From the NCBI GenBank assembly GCA_964530445.1, contig CAZHBJ010000054.1:1-19029 (forward strand): a DNA stretch of 19,029 nt, read 5' to 3'. Shown piece after piece: positions 16,796 to 19,029 of this stretch. The notes under the pieces are model-generated. The model searched no databases and was not told the origin of the DNA. It worked only from the letters and a program-made list of their open reading frames with translations. The first letter of the stretch is position 1. Every line of letters begins with the position of its first letter. Both the position numbers and the translations under genes were made by a program. The DNA is from FEN-1297 sp964530445. GTDB lineage: Bacteria > Bacteroidota > Ignavibacteria > Ignavibacteriales > Ignavibacteriaceae.

Positions 16796-16800
16796 CTTTT

Positions 16801-18096
16801 CTACAAAAAATCTCTCGGGTCAGTTATCACTCCATTAATTGCCGAAGAAGCTACCGTTAAAGGCGAAGCCAGGTAAACTGCTGATTTTTTACTTCCCATT
16901 CTGCCTGGAAAATTTCTATTTGTTGTAGAAATAACTGTTTCGCCATCTACAGCTCTTCCAACTGTGTCGCTTGGACCGCCTAAACATGCTGCACATGAGG
17001 ACTGAGCAACTTCACATCCGGCGTTTTCAAAAATTTGTTTTAATGAAACACCGCTAATTGTTTCTTCATCCAATTGTCTTGCGACGGCAGTACTAGCCGG
17101 TACAATGAATGTCGGAACTTTTACCTCATTTCCGAAAATAATTTTTGCTGCCGAAACAAAATCACTTAACTTTCCGCCTGTACATGAACCGATATAACAT
17201 TTGGTAAGTTTTGTTCCCTGAACATTTCTTACCGTATCAAGATTATCAGGACTATGAGGTTTAGCTACATGAGGTTCCATTTTAGAAACATCATATTGAT
17301 ACTTCGCTCTATACTTAGCATCATGATCACTATGAAATATTTCATAGGGTTTATCTGTCCGTTCCTTTACATAAGCTTCGGTCACTGAATCGGCAGCAAT
17401 TATTCCGTTCATCGCCCCGGCTTCAATGGCCATATTTGTTAAAGTCATCCGTTCGTCAATTGATAAAGAAAAAACTCCTTCACCGTCGAACTCCAAAGTT
17501 CTATAAGTTCCGCCGTCTGTTGTAATATCACCTAAAACTTGAAGAATTAAATCTTTTGCTGTTAAATAAGGAGGAAGCTCTCCGTTAAAAGTAAATTTTA
17601 AAGATTCGGGAACCTTTTCCCAAATTTTACCGGTTCCCAAAATAAAAGCGGCATCTGTATTGCCTACACCGGTTGAAAACATCCCGAACGCACCCGAAGT
17701 ACATGTGTGAGAATCCGTACCGAATAAAACAGTTCCCGGAACATTATAACCTTCTTCTGCAAGAGCTATATGACATACGCCTTTATATCTTTCCGTTCCA
17801 ACGTCGTAATAATTATCGATTTTAAAATCGCTTGCAAACTGTCTTAGTATTTCAACATTTCTGTTTGCCTGCGGATTTTTAGTAAATATATAATGATCGG
17901 GGAAAATTACGAGTTTATTCTTATCCCAAATCTTTGCATTGTTTCCAAACTCACGTTTCCAAATTGCAATAGTCGGAGGACCGCAGACATCATGCGTCAT
18001 CAATACATCAACATTCAGCCAAATATTTTCTCCGGGAGATATGGTTTTTCTTCCCGAAGCTTTACTTAATATTTTTTCCGTAATTGTCATTGACAT
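16801..18096 (-). CDS. leuC: Isopropylmalate/citramalate isomerase, large subunit
   Basis: 431 residues, aconitase superfamily with one [4Fe-4S] cluster. The cluster ligands are Cys305 (YIGSCTGGK), Cys368 and Cys371 (SSCAACLGGP). Other signatures: DVLMTHDVCGPPT (30-42), PDHYIF (66-71), LFGTDSHTCTSGAFG (124-138), VAKPHSPDN (277-285) and STTNRNFPGRMG (390-401). The length and the NVDVLMTHDVCGP start belong to the short LeuC type seen in archaea and plant plastids, not the about 466-residue type of Escherichia coli. It acts with LeuD, probably in both leucine and citramalate routes. Start: ATG at 18096, 12 bases after the leuA stop, with AAAGGA about eight bases upstream; a second ATG two codons later is possible. 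The stop is TAG. Confidence 0.95.
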   Translation of the reverse strand: MSMTITEKILSKASGRKTISPGENIWLNVDVLMTHDVCGPPTIAIWKREFGNNAKIWDKNKLVIFPDHYIFTKNPQANRNVEILRQFASDFKIDNYYDVGTERYKGVCHIALAEEGYNVPGTVLFGTDSHTCTSGAFGMFSTGVGNTDAAFILGTGKIWEKVPESLKFTFNGELPPYLTAKDLILQVLGDITTDGGTYRTLEFDGEGVFSLSIDERMTLTNMAIEAGAMNGIIAADSVTEAYVKERTDKPYEIFHSDHDAKYRAKYQYDVSKMEPHVAKPHSPDNLDTVRNVQGTKLTKCYIGSCTGGKLSDFVSAAKIIFGNEVKVPTFIVPASTAVARQLDEETISGVSLKQIFENAGCEVAQSSCAACLGGPSDTVGRAVDGETVISTTNRNFPGRMGSKKSAVYLASPLTVASSAINGVITDPRDFL

Positions 18097-18108
18097 TTTT
18101 ATTTTCCT

Positions 18109-19029
18109 TTACACTGCTTGTGATAAATCTGAAAGTGAATGAGAGTAGTTCTCTTCTTCTTTATTAGTTTCTATATATAACTGCCGCTGGTTTAAGGCTT
18201 GAAGATAAGCCTTTGCACTCGCTTCTATAACGTCTGTGGAAACACCGCGTCCTGTGAATGAATGTTCGTATTCTCTAATTCGAACGATAACTTCGCCCAT
18301 TGCTTGTCTGCCTGATGTTACCGAACGGACATGATAAGATTCCAGTTTTGATTTTATATCGAGCGCTCTTTCAATTGCATTAAAAGAGGCATCAACCGCA
18401 CCGTCGCCGGTTGCAGATTCTTGTTTAAAGACATCGCCGGTTTTTATTCTAACAGTAGCGGTCGGTATTGAAGTAGTTCCCATCGTAACGTTGATATAAT
18501 CGAGTTCGAACCGTTCTTCTTTATCGGATAATGCGGTATCTCCCATTAAAACTCTTAAATCATCATCAAAAACTTCCTTCTTTTTATCGGCCAATTCAAC
18601 AAATTCTTCATAAATAGACTTAAGTTCCTTTTCATCTAATTTATAACCAAGCTCGCGCAAACGAGATTTTAATCCGTGACGGCCCGAATGTCTTCCAAGT
18701 ACTATTTTGGTTTTAGGAACACCTACACTATCAGGTGTCATTATTTCGTAGGTTTGCCGATTCTTTAATACACCATCTTGGTGTATTCCCGATTCATGTG
18801 CAAAAGCATTTTCACCAACAATAGCCTTGTTAGGCTGGACAATTATACCCGTGAAAGAAGAAACCATTCTACTGACATTATAAATTTCTTCTGTTTTTAT
18901 TTTTGTAAAATATTTTGTGATATCCTTTCTAACTTTAAGCGCCATAACTATTTCTTCAAGCGAAGCATTACCGGCACGTTCTCCTATTCCATTTATAGTA
19001 CATTCTACCTGCCGAGCGCCGTTCTCAAT
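18109..19029 (-). CDS. leuA: 2-isopropylmalate synthase (partial, C-terminal part)
   Basis: The frame is open to the right edge of the window and gives the last 306 residues; about 200 N-terminal residues are outside. The visible part begins in the TIM barrel with GARQVECTINGIGERAGNAS, which identifies LeuA. Next comes HESGIHQDGVLKNRQTYEIM with the late barrel motif, then the linker, and the LeuA dimer/allosteric domain with TGDGAVDASFNAIERAL, which in relatives binds leucine for feedback inhibition. It condenses 2-oxoisovalerate with acetyl-CoA, the first committed step of leucine synthesis. It is the first visible gene of a leuA-leuC-leuD-cimA unit; the gap to leuC is 12 bases. Confidence 0.95.
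   Translation of the reverse strand: MENGARQVECTINGIGERAGNASLEEIVMALKVRKDITKYFTKIKTEEIYNVSRMVSSFTGIIVQPNKAIVGENAFAHESGIHQDGVLKNRQTYEIMTPDSVGVPKTKIVLGRHSGRHGLKSRLRELGYKLDEKELKSIYEEFVELADKKKEVFDDDLRVLMGDTALSDKEERFELDYINVTMGTTSIPTATVRIKTGDVFKQESATGDGAVDASFNAIERALDIKSKLESYHVRSVTSGRQAMGEVIVRIREYEHSFTGRGVSTDVIEASAKAYLQALNQRQLYIETNKEEENYSHSLSDLSQAV

Noticed and set aside
1..19029. CRISPR array, tRNA, rRNA, prophage or insertion sequence genes.
   Set aside because: No regularly spaced direct repeats, cloverleaf-like sequences, transposase or phage motifs were seen on either strand.

Overview
The window is AT-rich bacterial DNA, most likely from the Ignavibacteria/Chlorobi side of the Bacteroidota group. 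The main clue is a C-terminal type IX secretion (T9SS) sorting domain at 446..922, with the DILGR, AGNY, F(R)GVY and AGN motifs typical of Ignavibacteria-like genomes. Several genes also have good Shine-Dalgarno sequences (GGAGGT before gltD, AAAGGA before gltB and leuC), which is unusual for classical Bacteroidia but fits Ignavibacteria/Chlorobi. The taxon is an inference from motifs; no marker gene is present.

Left third (1-4900, all plus strand): a loosely packed accessory region. It holds the tail of an unidentified protein, a truncated T9SS cargo remnant with no signal peptide, a small putative lipoprotein, a 56-residue two-helix membrane protein, an alpha/beta hydrolase, a CPBP-family membrane protease, and an AmpG-like MFS transporter interrupted by one in-frame TAG exactly where the family has a conserved Trp. 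Gaps are long and contain AT-rich hairpins and imperfect palindromes but no RNA gene that I can recognise.

Right two thirds (5100-19029, all minus strand): compact core metabolism. In transcription order (right to left) it runs leuA (cut by the window edge), leuC, leuD, cimA, a nitrilase-family omega-amidase, gltB, gltD, then after a gap and a probable terminator a family 9 glycosyltransferase and a LysE-type exporter.

How the genes fit together: LeuA makes 2-isopropylmalate for leucine. CimA makes citramalate from pyruvate and acetyl-CoA, a threonine-independent route to 2-oxobutyrate and isoleucine. LeuCD isomerises both products. GltBD makes glutamate, the amino donor for the last transamination of the branched-chain amino acids. 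The omega-amidase probably recycles 2-oxoglutaramate, the by-product of glutamine transamination, to 2-oxoglutarate, the GltBD substrate. leuB and the transaminase are not in the window. Two GC-rich palindromic repeats sit between leuC and leuD. No undescribed system can be proven from this window; the points most worth checking are the amber-interrupted transporter, the repeats inside the leu operon, and the cassette-like arrangement around 1694-2663.
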